From JBQTHI01 sp052390035 (lineage in GTDB: Bacteria > Actinomycetota > Acidimicrobiia > Spongiisociales > ZC4RG35), in contig JBQTHI010000116.1 of the NCBI GenBank assembly GCA_052390035.1, positions 1 through 27,359 on the forward strand: a stretch of 27,359 bases of DNA, in the 5' to 3' direction. Positions 1 to 7,020 of this stretch are shown here, one piece after another (the stretch's first letter is position 1; each line of letters opens with the position of its first letter). Below the pieces are notes generated by a model. It made no database searches. It was given only the letters and a program-made list of their open reading frames with translations, and was not told where the DNA came from. The position numbers were made by a program, and so were the translations under genes.

Positions 1-144
1 CGTGAGGCCCGCAAGGGACCGCCCACGCCCTCCGACCACGCCCCGGTGGTGATCGATCTCGACCAACCGGGAGCTCCCTTCGACCCCGGGTGGGAGGCCG
101 CCCTGGTACGGATCGCCGCCCGCACCAAGCCCCGCCGCCCGTAG
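1..144 (+). CDS. xthA: Exodeoxyribonuclease III, C-terminal fragment
   Basis: The window opens inside a reading frame (frame 1) that ends at a TAG at 142-144. The 47 visible residues contain PSDHAPVVIDL. This is the conserved C-terminal SDHxP motif of the exonuclease III/AP-endonuclease family, whose His is catalytic. Family members repair abasic sites in DNA by cutting 5' of the lesion and have 3'-5' exonuclease activity. A short basic tail (RTKPRRP) follows. The N-terminal three quarters lie outside the window, so completeness cannot be judged. The family assignment rests on one motif plus its position near the C-terminus. Confidence 0.75.
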   Translation, partial: REARKGPPTPSDHAPVVIDLDQPGAPFDPGWEAALVRIAARTKPRRP

Positions 145-155
145 TCTTCTGGCCG

Positions 156-251
156 ATGGACGCGGCTGCCGCTGTAGAGCGATGGGTCGACGTGTGGCGC
201 CGGGCCTGGCCGGCCAGGGACAAGGACGCGATCGTCGCCCTGGAGCGGGTT
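156..251 (+). pseudogene. Truncated NTF2/SnoaL-like protein, N-terminal fragment
   Basis: An ATG at 156 opens a frame reading MDAAAAVERWVDVWRRAWPA, then RDKDAIVALERV. This is the amphipathic first helix typical of NTF2-like (SnoaL-type) proteins, which normally run about 120-140 residues. Family resemblance stops at about 250, exactly where the perfect hairpin at 252-292 begins. The frame stays open to 479, but that part has unrelated composition and lies antisense to the secreted-protein gene. I read it as a gene whose 3' part was deleted. What it does, if anything, cannot be inferred. Confidence 0.45.
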
Positions 252-292
252 TGTGAAGGAAAACGCACCGATATGGTGCGTTTTCCTTCACA
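252..292. terminator. Perfect 18-bp inverted repeat, probable bidirectional terminator
   Basis: The arms 252-269 and 275-292 are exact reverse complements around the five-base loop gatat. The GC core (cgcacc/ggtgcg) is preceded by AAAA and followed by TTTT, so a T-tract follows the core stem on either strand. It lies between a plus-strand fragment (156-251) and the 3' end of the minus-strand secreted-protein gene (stop at 307-309), which suits a shared terminator for convergent genes. A remnant end of a small mobile repeat is the alternative. Confidence 0.6.
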
Positions 293-306
293 GTGGCTTA
301 GTCCGG

Positions 307-645
307 TTAGGGACGCATTGCGCGGCAGTTGGTACTGGGGTGGTCCGGCGCCGGAAGGGCGAACGGACTCGACCCGGCCGGGAACTTCGACGCCGGGTGA
401 TCCGTCACCACTGGGCCACTCGGCCCGATCGCCACTACTCCGTTCGAGAGCACCGGCTGAGCGAAGTTCTTCTTGGTGAAGTCGGTGATCCCCGGGGGTC
501 CCAGGAATCCGGCCTCGTTGATGGCACCATGACCACCACCGCTGCAGTAGGCCGCCACCATCTCGTGGATGGCAGCGCCGGCTGGCGCCACCAAGGCTAG
601 AAGCAGGATGGCCGCCAGGACCGCGAACAGCAGCATCCGTTTCAT
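307..645 (-). CDS. Small secreted protein of unknown function
   Basis: This encodes a 112-residue protein. Residues 1-24 form a clear Sec signal peptide: a basic start (MKR), a Leu/Ala-rich core, and an AGA-A cleavage site. The mature part is about 88 residues, Gly/Pro/Ser-rich, with one Cys in AYCSGGGHG and one near the C-terminus, which could pair in a disulfide. The start is well supported: GGGAGGAGG sits just upstream of the ATG, and a TATATC -10-like hexamer lies a little further up. It ends in TAA close to the hairpin at 252-292. I recognise no family. It is probably a short exported actinobacterial protein expressed alone. Confidence 0.6.
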   Translation of the reverse strand: MKRMLLFAVLAAILLLALVAPAGAAIHEMVAAYCSGGGHGAINEAGFLGPPGITDFTKKNFAQPVLSNGVVAIGPSGPVVTDHPASKFPAGSSPFALPAPDHPSTNCRAMRP

Positions 646-864
646 GTCACCTCCTCCCTGATATAGCTTGCCCCCAAAAGCAAGTTACCTCGACCGGACT
701 CGGCCTGCCATTGATTTTGTGAGGAGATGGCCGAGCCCTCGTCGGTCCGGGTTGATACGGAAGAGGGACTCGGCGGAGTAAGGCCCGGCCCAGGTCTTCC
801 CCGAATCCCGAAGTTCGGCGCACCAGCTGCCCCTTCTCTGTGCTCGTAACCGTTGGATCCGCGT

Positions 865-1578
865 CTAGGCCCCAACTCCGATCAAAAGCGAGCCCTCATA
901 CCCCCCCACAGGATCGCCCGACAACGGAACGAGCTGGCCTCCGGTTCCGTCGGCGAACACTATGTCGTCGCCAATCGAGGGGACCGAGGTGTTCAGGCCT
1001 CTGGCGGCGTAGGGCTCGACTGCGTAGACAGCGACGGTCACCTCATCGGGGAAGGTGATCTGGGAAGTGGCCACCAGCCCCGACTCGAGGAAGACCTGGA
1101 AATGGACGTGGGTGATCCGGCCCGGGTACCAGCCCGGGTAGATCGTCTGGAAGCTCACCCGGCCGTCGGAGCCGGTGATCTGGATCCCGCGGCAAAAGGT
1201 CTCCCCGGTGGTGTCCCGGCCGGGCTGGGGGAAGCCGGAGTAGGCCCCGGTGGCATCGCAATGCCAGACATCGACCCGGGCACCGGCCATGGGGGCGCAG
1301 GCCTTGTCGACATCCAGCACGGACATTTCAAGAGCGAGCCGCACCCCCGGGTGCCCCTCGGCGATCTCGGTCCGAAAGAACACGTCCCTCCCGGCGAGGT
1401 CCAGCCCGAAGGGGCCGGCGGTCTCCTCGGGGATTAACACGCAGTCGGTGAGAGCAGGCGCCTGTGCTCCCACCGGCTCTTGACGAGCGCAGCCAGCGAT
1501 CAGCGCCAGACTGGCTCCGCCGAGGAGCCGCAACGCCGACCGCCGGCTGAGAAGTGCCTCGTTGGTGGGCTCGTCCAC
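865..1578 (-). CDS. Intradiol ring-cleavage dioxygenase-like lipoprotein
   Basis: This 237-residue protein matches the protocatechuate/catechol intradiol dioxygenase fold, whose members cleave catechols with a non-heme Fe(III). The expected four iron ligands are visible: Tyr113 (GAYSGF), Tyr151 (YPGWYPGR), and His157 and His159 (ITHVHF). The N-terminus carries a twin-arginine-like stretch (SRRSALRLL) followed by a lipobox with Cys30 (LALIAGC). The enzyme is therefore probably exported, perhaps by Tat, and lipid-anchored. It is of the type found in secreted intradiol-like proteins rather than in a cytoplasmic aromatic-degradation cluster, and no pathway partners are nearby. The start is GTG, 4 bases after the kbp-like stop, so the two genes are co-transcribed. 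It ends in TAG. The substrate is unknown. Confidence 0.85.
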   Translation of the reverse strand: MDEPTNEALLSRRSALRLLGGASLALIAGCARQEPVGAQAPALTDCVLIPEETAGPFGLDLAGRDVFFRTEIAEGHPGVRLALEMSVLDVDKACAPMAGARVDVWHCDATGAYSGFPQPGRDTTGETFCRGIQITGSDGRVSFQTIYPGWYPGRITHVHFQVFLESGLVATSQITFPDEVTVAVYAVEPYAARGLNTSVPSIGDDIVFADGTGGQLVPLSGDPVGGYEGSLLIGVGA

Positions 1579-1582
1579 GTCC

Positions 1583-2080
1583 TCAGGACGTGTGTGGGAT
1601 CCGGAGCACCTGGCCCGGGTAGATCTTGTCGGGGTCCTCCAGTTGGGGGCGGTTCGCCTCGAAGATCGTTGGATACTTCATGGGATCGCCGTAGAACCGC
1701 TGGGCGATCTCGGAGAGGGTGTCGCCCTTGATCACGGTGTACATCTGGGCGGTGGCCCCGTCATGGACCGACTCCAACTTGTCCTCGACGACGGCGATCC
1801 CCGCCACGTTGCCCACCGCCAGGATCACCTTCTCACGCTCGGCCTGGCTGTCGACCTTGCCGTGGACGGTGGCGGTGTGACCGCTGACCGATACACGCAG
1901 CCCCTCCACCTGAAGGCCCAGCTTCTTGACCAGGTCCCGGAGAGCCTTGGCTCGGGTGGCGGCGTCGGTCATCGCAGTGGCCGTGCTTCCCGCCTTTGGC
2001 ACCTTCGGGGGCGCGGCCTTCGGCTCGTCGGCACCGAAGATCTTCTCCCCTGCCTCCTTGACGAATTCGATGAGACCCAT
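1583..2080 (-). CDS. BON-LysM protein, Kbp/YgaU-like
   Basis: This 165-residue protein has a BON domain at about residues 38-105 and a LysM domain at about 113-162 (MYTVIKGDTLSEIAQRFYGD ending in YPGQVLRIP). It begins MGLIEFVKEAGEKIFG, which closely resembles the start of E. coli Kbp (YgaU), a cytoplasmic potassium-binding protein. That match, and the better spacing from the AAAGGAGGAG ribosome site, favour the ATG at 2080 over the one at 2086. There is no signal peptide, which fits Kbp rather than a wall-binding LysM protein. An Ala/Pro/Lys linker at residues 17-37 makes it slightly longer than the 149-residue E. coli protein. It is followed within 4 bases by the intradiol dioxygenase gene. 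Potassium binding is inferred from family. Confidence 0.85.
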   Translation of the reverse strand: MGLIEFVKEAGEKIFGADEPKAAPPKVPKAGSTATAMTDAATRAKALRDLVKKLGLQVEGLRVSVSGHTATVHGKVDSQAEREKVILAVGNVAGIAVVEDKLESVHDGATAQMYTVIKGDTLSEIAQRFYGDPMKYPTIFEANRPQLEDPDKIYPGQVLRIPHTS

Positions 2081-2128
2081 TCTCATCTCCTCCTTTCTTC
2101 CTCCTCCGGCCCACTCAGCCGGACGGTA

Positions 2129-2145
2129 GGGCCGCTTGTCGGCCC
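2129..2145. other. Short GC palindrome in the divergent promoter region
   Basis: GGGCCG and CGGCCC are separated by 5 bases, between the kbp-like gene (minus) and the metalloprotease gene (plus). It could be an operator or a leader hairpin of the kbp-like mRNA. Short GC palindromes arise by chance in DNA this GC-rich, so support is weak. Confidence 0.25.
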
Positions 2146-2294
2146 CAACCCGCCGTCGACCCTACACACGGGAGCCCCGCCATCCCAAGAGAGCGCGAAA
2201 CCAGACCTCCCAGGATCTGCCAGGTCGATGGCGATCGGGCGCCGGCCTTTGGGAGCCGGGCCCCTGCCCAGCGCCTTGTAAGGAGAGCGGTGAA

Positions 2295-5200
2295 ATGGCG
2301 ACCTCGATGGGGAGCAGCGCGCCTGGCTTGCGTCTCATCGACCCAACTGATATCCGCCCATCGTCAACTGACCCTTTGATCTCCTGGTCGGTCCAGGCAA
2401 CATGTCCGAAGACCGAGGTGTCAACTCTGCCCAAGCTATTTGGACTCCCGCTTAGCCTGTCGCTGGCCGGCGTGTTCTCGCTGGCACCGACACCGCCTGG
2501 CGGATACACCCTCACTCCTGGAATTACTAACAACTGGGGGCAACTGACGATCGGCGACACGGTCACCGCCGGTGGTGAGGGGTTCGTCGCCGGGGCCAGC
2601 TATCGGGTCCAGCTCCGGGCCGGCTCCACCATCGACCTGGCCACCGTCAGCGCAGACCGCTACGGCTCGTTCCGAGTCGTGCTCACGATGCCAGCCGTTG
2701 CGCCCGGCAGTTATCTGGTGGTGGCCTGCACGGCGGGATCGAGCAGTGTCTGCCCGATCGCCGCCCAGGCGACGCTGGTCCTCGTGGCCGCCACCACCAC
2801 CACCGCTGCCACCACCACGACCATCACCACCACAACCTCTTTGCCGACCACCACTACCACCCTCCCGGTGGGGGTGAGCACGACTACCACGACGCCTCCC
2901 ACCACGACCTTGCCGGTGGTGATCGAGACCACTTCTACCACCTTCGGTTTCGGCGTCACCTCCACCACCCTGGGAGGCGACCCCCCTCACCCGGGGCAGA
3001 CTTTTCCCTTGGGAGCCACCACGACCACCTTCCTCCCCGACCAATTCGCCGGCGAGGCCCCTGGACCTATCCCCAACCTCTCCCTTAACCACATCGAGGT
3101 CACCCAGGGCCTCCAGGACCTCGCCAACCGCTTCCCGCTGGTGGAAGGACGGAGGACCTACGTCCGGTTGTTCGGCGTCACCGAAGGCGAGACCGAGCAG
3201 ACCGGGGTGATGGCCGCCCTGGAAGGGGTGCGAGGCGGGGAGTCGCTCGGGATCATCTATGCCGAGAACAACCCGGTGCACTTCAGCGACCACCTGATTC
3301 GCATCGACCACGACTACAGCCCCTATTTCCGCCTGCCGGACGACTGGATCGAAGGCACCGTCACCCTGCGGGGATGGGTCTGGGCCAACGATCCCAGCGC
3401 GGCCAACGAACCAACCCAAGCCGACAATTTCTCCCAGGTCACGGTCAGCTTCGACGATGCCCGCCCCCTCCACCTCTATCTCTATCCGCTCTACCTCACC
3501 GAGGGCTTCGACCCCGGCGGCGACCCCTTGATCTACCAGGCCGAGCAGGGCTGGTTCCAGCAGACCCTGGGGGTGTTGAGGAACCTGCCGGCCAGCCACG
3601 TCCAGGTCCACTTCCCGTCGACGGTGGTGGGCGACGGCGACTCCAACTGGGACTTGAGCGAGGAGGGCGATCCCTCCGGACCGCTGCTCGCCTTGCTCGA
3701 GATGCACGAGGCGTCCGGATTGGGCGACAACCACCATTACGTGGGGATGGTCGATCCCAGCCTCGAAGATCTGATGAAGTTCGGCGGTTTCGGCGAGGGC
3801 CTGGGGGATCCGGTGGTCTGGGCCCGGATGCATGGTGGTTATGGAAATGTGGTGCCATGGTGGCAGCGGGGTGGGGCGCTGATCGCCCACGAACTCGGCC
3901 ACAACATGGGGATCTCCCACGCTCCCTGCCTGGTCCAGTTTCTCGACCCGGTGCCAGGGGAGGCAGAGGGCGGTGCCACCGACCCCTTCTTCCCCCAAGC
4001 CTATGGCTGGCCCAATTGCTCGCTGGCTCCCACCGACATCGAAGGCTTCTACGGCTTCGACGTCTATTGGGAGACCACCGCCTTGGGCTATCCGGCGGTG
4101 ATGAGCAACAACCCATCGCTCTCTCATCCGGGGGTGGCCTTTCCCTTCATGGGCTACCGGGCGCCGGGATGGCTCGACCCCTGGCACGGCTGCCAGGTGC
4201 TGGAGTTCCTCGAGGTCGAGTGTGTGCAGACCGACCTGATCGTCATCGACGACGACACCCCCGGCCAGGGCCAAGGGACGCCGCAGCCCGGCAGCGGCCA
4301 AACCCCATTCGACTGTGCCCTCATGGAGAGTTCTTTCGGCGACGACTTCTGCCATTTCTTCCCTACTCAGCCGTTCGACCCCATCGAGGCCGAGGACGCC
4401 GAACTGGATCTGGTCATCGCCGGTTCGATCGACGTACCCGCCGGAACCGGCCAGCTGCTACCGGTGTTCGCTTACCCGGAGCGGCGTCCGAGCGGGGCGG
4501 CGTTGGTGGGTGACGACGTCCCCACCGGCCCCTTCCTGGTGGTGTTGAGAGACGCCGCTGCTCGGCTCCTCGCAGCCACCACCCTCGATCTCGCCGAGGG
4601 GGCCGCTCATGGTGGAGACTTCTCGGGAGTTGAGGCGTTTGTCACGCGGCTGCCATTCCTTCCCGGTACCGCCTCTATCCAAATCGTGTCCCCGGCCGGG
4701 GTGCTGGCAGAGCTCAGTCCCAGTACCGCCCCGCCCGTCGTCGAATCGGTGGCGGTGGTGGTGGGCGAGACCGATCTCGGAATCAGCTGGACCGCCTCTG
4801 ATCCCGACGCCGACCCGCTGGTTGCCCAGGTCCAGTACCGGCCGGAACCGGCGGCTGATTGGATGCCGATCGGTCACCGAGTCACCGCCGGGAGACTGAC
4901 GGTGAATACGGGGTCGCTTCCCGGAGGAGAAGCGGCAACGGTGAGGGTGTTGGTTTCCGACGGTTTTCACACGACGCACGCCGTCTCCGCGTCCTTCGCG
5001 CTGGCCGATCGGGCGCCGCAGGCCTTGATTCTCGAGCCGCTCGACGGTCAAATCCGGGCGGGAGGACGGGCCATAGACCTGGCGGGGCAGGCGCTCGACC
5101 CCGAGGACGGATTCCTTGAGGACGAACAGTTGACTTGGACTTCTGACCGGGACGGGATACTCGGAGTCGGCACTCACATCACCGTGGACGAGCTGAGCGA

Positions 5201-5483
5201 GGGCACCCACCACATCAGCCTCACCGCCACCGACTCGGCCGGGCAGTCCGCGTCGGCGAAGACCAGGGTGGTGGTGGGCCCTAGCGATCTCCCCGATTCG
5301 GCCATCAGAGGGATCGTTGAGTCGGCGTTGGCCGGAGAACTCCCCGCCCCGCCGCTAACAAGTGACGCTCAGCCTGATGCAGCTATGCCTGCGGGATCGG
5401 CATGGCTGCTACCCGCCGGCGGGGCGGTTCTGGCGGTCGTGCTCACCGCGTTGTTCTGGTGGCGGCGGCGCCGGGACGGGTGA
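2295..5483 (+). CDS. Surface-anchored metzincin-type metalloprotease with Thr-rich linker
   Basis: This encodes a 1062-residue protein from the ATG at 2295, which has AAGGAG about 9 bases upstream. An in-frame GTG at 2418 would place a hydrophobic segment (LFGLPLSLSLAGVFSLA) right at the N-terminus as a better signal peptide, so the start is uncertain. Numbering from 2295, the order is: signal-like segment near 45-65; an Ig/IPT-like beta domain; a Thr/Pro linker (about 167-250); a beta-rich region opening with IEVTQGLQDL; and a zinc-peptidase domain with HELGHNMGISH at 532-542. That matches HExxHxxGxxH, and VMSNNP may be the Met-turn. Two Ig/cadherin-like domains follow. The protein ends in a membrane helix (AVLAVVLTALFW) and RRRR. 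It is therefore secreted and held at the surface by its C-terminus. The substrate is unknown. Confidence 0.85.
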   Translation: MATSMGSSAPGLRLIDPTDIRPSSTDPLISWSVQATCPKTEVSTLPKLFGLPLSLSLAGVFSLAPTPPGGYTLTPGITNNWGQLTIGDTVTAGGEGFVAGASYRVQLRAGSTIDLATVSADRYGSFRVVLTMPAVAPGSYLVVACTAGSSSVCPIAAQATLVLVAATTTTAATTTTITTTTSLPTTTTTLPVGVSTTTTTPPTTTLPVVIETTSTTFGFGVTSTTLGGDPPHPGQTFPLGATTTTFLPDQFAGEAPGPIPNLSLNHIEVTQGLQDLANRFPLVEGRRTYVRLFGVTEGETEQTGVMAALEGVRGGESLGIIYAENNPVHFSDHLIRIDHDYSPYFRLPDDWIEGTVTLRGWVWANDPSAANEPTQADNFSQVTVSFDDARPLHLYLYPLYLTEGFDPGGDPLIYQAEQGWFQQTLGVLRNLPASHVQVHFPSTVVGDGDSNWDLSEEGDPSGPLLALLEMHEASGLGDNHHYVGMVDPSLEDLMKFGGFGEGLGDPVVWARMHGGYGNVVPWWQRGGALIAHELGHNMGISHAPCLVQFLDPVPGEAEGGATDPFFPQAYGWPNCSLAPTDIEGFYGFDVYWETTALGYPAVMSNNPSLSHPGVAFPFMGYRAPGWLDPWHGCQVLEFLEVECVQTDLIVIDDDTPGQGQGTPQPGSGQTPFDCALMESSFGDDFCHFFPTQPFDPIEAEDAELDLVIAGSIDVPAGTGQLLPVFAYPERRPSGAALVGDDVPTGPFLVVLRDAAARLLAATTLDLAEGAAHGGDFSGVEAFVTRLPFLPGTASIQIVSPAGVLAELSPSTAPPVVESVAVVVGETDLGISWTASDPDADPLVAQVQYRPEPAADWMPIGHRVTAGRLTVNTGSLPGGEAATVRVLVSDGFHTTHAVSASFALADRAPQALILEPLDGQIRAGGRAIDLAGQALDPEDGFLEDEQLTWTSDRDGILGVGTHITVDELSEGTHHISLTATDSAGQSASAKTRVVVGPSDLPDSAIRGIVESALAGELPAPPLTSDAQPDAAMPAGSAWLLPAGGAVLAVVLTALFWWRRRRDG
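2793..2970 (+). repeat. Low-complexity ACC-rich tract coding for a Thr linker
   Basis: Runs of ACC/ACG/ACT codons (reading TTTT with interspersed Ala, Pro, Leu) form a simple-sequence tract inside the metalloprotease gene. It encodes a flexible, potentially O-glycosylated spacer between the N-terminal beta domain and the peptidase part. Such tracts are slippage-prone. They also generate the spurious Val-rich reading frame on the opposite strand. Confidence 0.8.
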
Positions 5484-5671
5484 ACAAGCCAGACAGACTC
5501 ATGTCTAGCGGCCGGTCCCTCCAAGAACACCTTCGCGATGCGCTGATCGAGCTGGCACGTCGTCCTGACATGACGGTGCTGATCGATCGGATCGAATTAC
5601 GAAAACGAGCCGTGTCGAGCCACTTCGATGCAGAGAAGATCATCGCCCTCCGCGACAGCGAGCGTCGTTGA
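5480..5671 (+). pseudogene. VapB-like antitoxin, N-terminally truncated
   Basis: The frame reads GRSLQEHLRDALIELARRP and ends in RDSERR. This matches the second helix and C-terminal toxin-binding tail of VapB antitoxins. The N-terminal beta strand that should bind operator DNA is missing: only about 13 residues precede GRSLQEHL. Possible starts are GTG 5480, overlapping the metalloprotease stop by 4 bases, or ATG 5501. The 3' end of the metalloprotease gene seems to have replaced the vapB 5' end. It overlaps the vapC remnant by 4 bases (TTGA), as in an intact vapBC pair. A short protein could still be made, but it should not bind DNA in the normal way. Confidence 0.55.
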
Positions 5672-5936
5672 CTCTGGTGGCCGACGCCACCGTGGTTGTG
5701 GCGGCACTCGTCGATGATGGACCCGAGGGAATGGCTCTTCGCGACCTTCTCGGGATGCCCATCGACCTGTCTCCATTTCAGCCGCTGGCAGAACGCATCT
5801 GGGAATGCGCTTCAACTTGACGTCATACGACGCCTCGTATGTCGCTCTGGCAGAGTCCCTCGATGTCCCGCTAGCCACCCTCGGCCGGAAGTTGGCTGCC
5901 GCTCCAGGTATAGGTTGTCAAACACTGACGCCCTGA
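5668..5936 (+). pseudogene. VapC PIN-domain toxin, internally deleted and frameshifted
   Basis: The first frame begins LTLVADATVVVAALVDDGPEG, the N-terminal strand of a PIN RNase with its first Asp. It jumps directly to MALRDLLGMPIDL, about 35-40 residues further along the usual fold, so the middle of the domain is gone. After IWE the frame is lost: adding one base between 5805 and 5806 restores RFNLTSYDASYVALAESLDV, the conserved acidic C-terminal half. The corrected frame ends at TGA 5934-5936. The pairing with a truncated vapB shows a dead toxin-antitoxin locus. The toxin would have cleaved RNA. Confidence 0.7.
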
Positions 5937-5996
5937 CCGATGCCTTCTCGACGACAGCGAGCTGCACCGCCGCCGCCGGCGCCCATCAAACCCGGC

Positions 5997-6149
5997 TCAA
6001 CCGCCTATGGCAGCCGCCAGTTTCTCGTCGCTGCGGCGTGCCAGGTCCTCCACGATGCTGGTGTCTTGACCCTGATCGAAGATCACGAGAAAGGCGCTGA
6101 TGAACTGGCTCCGCCTGAGGTAAACCAGGTGCATGACCGCGTCGGGATA
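5997..6149 (-). pseudogene. Downstream coding part of the lipoprotein gene after an in-frame TAG
   Basis: Beyond the TAG at 6150-6152 the same frame continues for 50 codons to a TGA at 5997-5999. It includes AVMHLVYLRRSQFISAFLVI and LARRSDEKLAAAIGG. The composition is protein-like, with a beta strand-rich stretch then an amphipathic helix. It reads as the natural C-terminal part of the lipoprotein upstream. The intact gene would be 5997-6731, about 244 residues. Either a nonsense mutation has cut the protein short or the TAG is sometimes read through. Confidence 0.55.
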
Positions 6150-6731
6150 CTAAGCGGAGCGGTGGGCCATTTCGATCGCGAGGCGTTGATCGCTCACCTC
6201 GCCTGGGTCATAGAGCGACAGCACTTCGAAGTCGGTGTCGGCGCCTTCATATCCCTCACCCTGCCAAGTGCGGTCACAGGTCTCCGCCACGTCTGTAAGT
6301 CGGTTCACCAACAAGCGGGCCGTGTCGCCGGGAAGGGCCGACACCGCAGGGCTTAACCACAGGAAGACACCTTCCGGGCCATAAAAGAGCGAAAACCGGC
6401 CGGTGAGGGCATCGAGTTCCCTACGGACATCATCACCACACAGGATGATCCGGGGCACCCCCGAGGCGAGATAGTCCACGTCCTCTATCGACGTTCGGGC
6501 TCCGGCTGGCAGGTCCTCAACGGTTAAGAGCGCAGCGGAGAGGTCGATCTCCACGAGCTGGTCGTCGCTCAACTCCGCGGCCGTCGTAGTGATGACCGAG
6601 ATTGTCGTTGCTACCGGCTCTGGACGGGTTGTAGCGGTGGTGACGTCTGGTTGAGCGGAGCCCGAGCCACATCCGGCCTGCAAGCCAAGCAAGACCGCAA
6701 GGAGGAGTCGGACCCGACCAGCTCGTCTCAT
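6150..6731 (-). CDS. Lipoprotein of unknown function, truncated by TAG
   Basis: This encodes a 193-residue protein. Its signal sequence MRRAGRVRLLLAVLLGLQAGC ends in a lipobox with Cys21, so it is exported and lipid-anchored. A short Thr-rich spacer (VTTATTRPEP and SVITTTA) typical of actinobacterial lipoproteins follows, then a globular domain starting near ELSDDQLVEIDLSAALLTVEDLPAG. That DLP/GW-like opening occurs in uncharacterised actinobacterial lipoproteins. The ATG overlaps the TGA of a small frame upstream (ATGA). No ribosome site is obvious. The coding sequence does not really end at the TAG at 6150 (see 5997-6149). Function unknown. Confidence 0.6.
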   Translation of the reverse strand: MRRAGRVRLLLAVLLGLQAGCGSGSAQPDVTTATTRPEPVATTISVITTTAAELSDDQLVEIDLSAALLTVEDLPAGARTSIEDVDYLASGVPRIILCGDDVRRELDALTGRFSLFYGPEGVFLWLSPAVSALPGDTARLLVNRLTDVAETCDRTWQGEGYEGADTDFEVLSLYDPGEVSDQRLAIEMAHRSA

Positions 6732-6808
6732 CGCAACTGTTGCTTGACCAGGTGGCCCAACCCCGCCACCGTCCGATCAAGCGTCGCCCGCAAGCCAACG
6801 ATCGGAAA
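6728..6808 (-). CDS. Possible tiny ORF or C-terminal remnant upstream of the lipoprotein
   Basis: A minus-strand frame reads VGLRATLDRTVAGLGHLVKQ and ends LR at a TGA that overlaps the lipoprotein ATG (ATGA). An ATG at 6808 would give 26 residues, and the frame stays open further upstream. The overlap is typical of co-translated genes and the helix is plausible, but no ribosome site or family is recognised. It may be the tail of a lost upstream gene. Confidence 0.2.
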   Translation of the reverse strand, partial: FPIVGLRATLDRTVAGLGHLVKQQLR

Positions 6809-6920
6809 CATGGTCGGCACCCTCGGGATGTTCGCTGCGGGAAATGTAGGCGCGAGTGAACAGAGAGATGAGGCCGCGGTGTGGTGGGCCACCGCCCTCA
6901 GGTAGCTGCAGTTCTTCGAA

Positions 6921-6939
6921 CTTCTAGGTCAGCTAGAAG
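6921..6939. promoter_or_regulatory. Inverted repeat upstream of the toxin-antitoxin pair
   Basis: CTTCTAG and CTAGAAG form a perfect 7-bp dyad with a 5-base spacer, roughly 50 bases upstream of the putative -10 box of the antitoxin gene. RHH antitoxins autoregulate by binding such dyads, but the distance is more than usual for direct repression. Confidence 0.3.
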
Positions 6940-6987
6940 GGGTCGGCCATTCGTCATGGGTTTCCCCCCGAACCGCTACGTCTGCGC

Positions 6988-6993
6988 TACAAT
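6988..6993 (+). promoter_or_regulatory. Putative -10 box (TACAAT) of the antitoxin-toxin operon
   Basis: TACAAT fits the TANNNT -10 consensus, and transcription would start near 7000. A GGGAGG ribosome site follows at 7010-7015, 6 bases before the inferred antitoxin start at 7021. No convincing -35 is seen. Confidence 0.45.
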
Positions 6994-7020
6994 GAAGCTA
7001 CGCCACCTGGGAGGACCCCA

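Noticed and set aside
853..1437. Plus-strand frame of 194 codons
   Set aside because: It is the shadow of the intradiol dioxygenase gene, which shows all four iron ligands on the minus strand.
2793..2970. Repeat array that might be CRISPR or a minisatellite
   Set aside because: There are no constant repeats with unique spacers; it is degenerate ACC-type codon repetition within a coding frame.
2436..4355. A 639-codon open frame on the minus strand
   Set aside because: It is antisense to the metalloprotease gene, whose zinc motif, signal-like segment and anchor are clear. The reverse frame has low-complexity Gly/His/Arg content and no family motif.
6150..6152. Reassignment of TAG to an amino acid in this organism
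   Set aside because: TAG ends several well-defined genes here (xthA, gap, tetR, intradiol dioxygenase) at the expected C-termini, so a general recoding is not supported. Only mutation or local readthrough remains.
5940..6356. Plus-strand frame of 138 codons
   Set aside because: It is antisense to the TAG-interrupted lipoprotein gene, whose minus frame has a lipobox and coherent protein-like sequence on both sides of the TAG.
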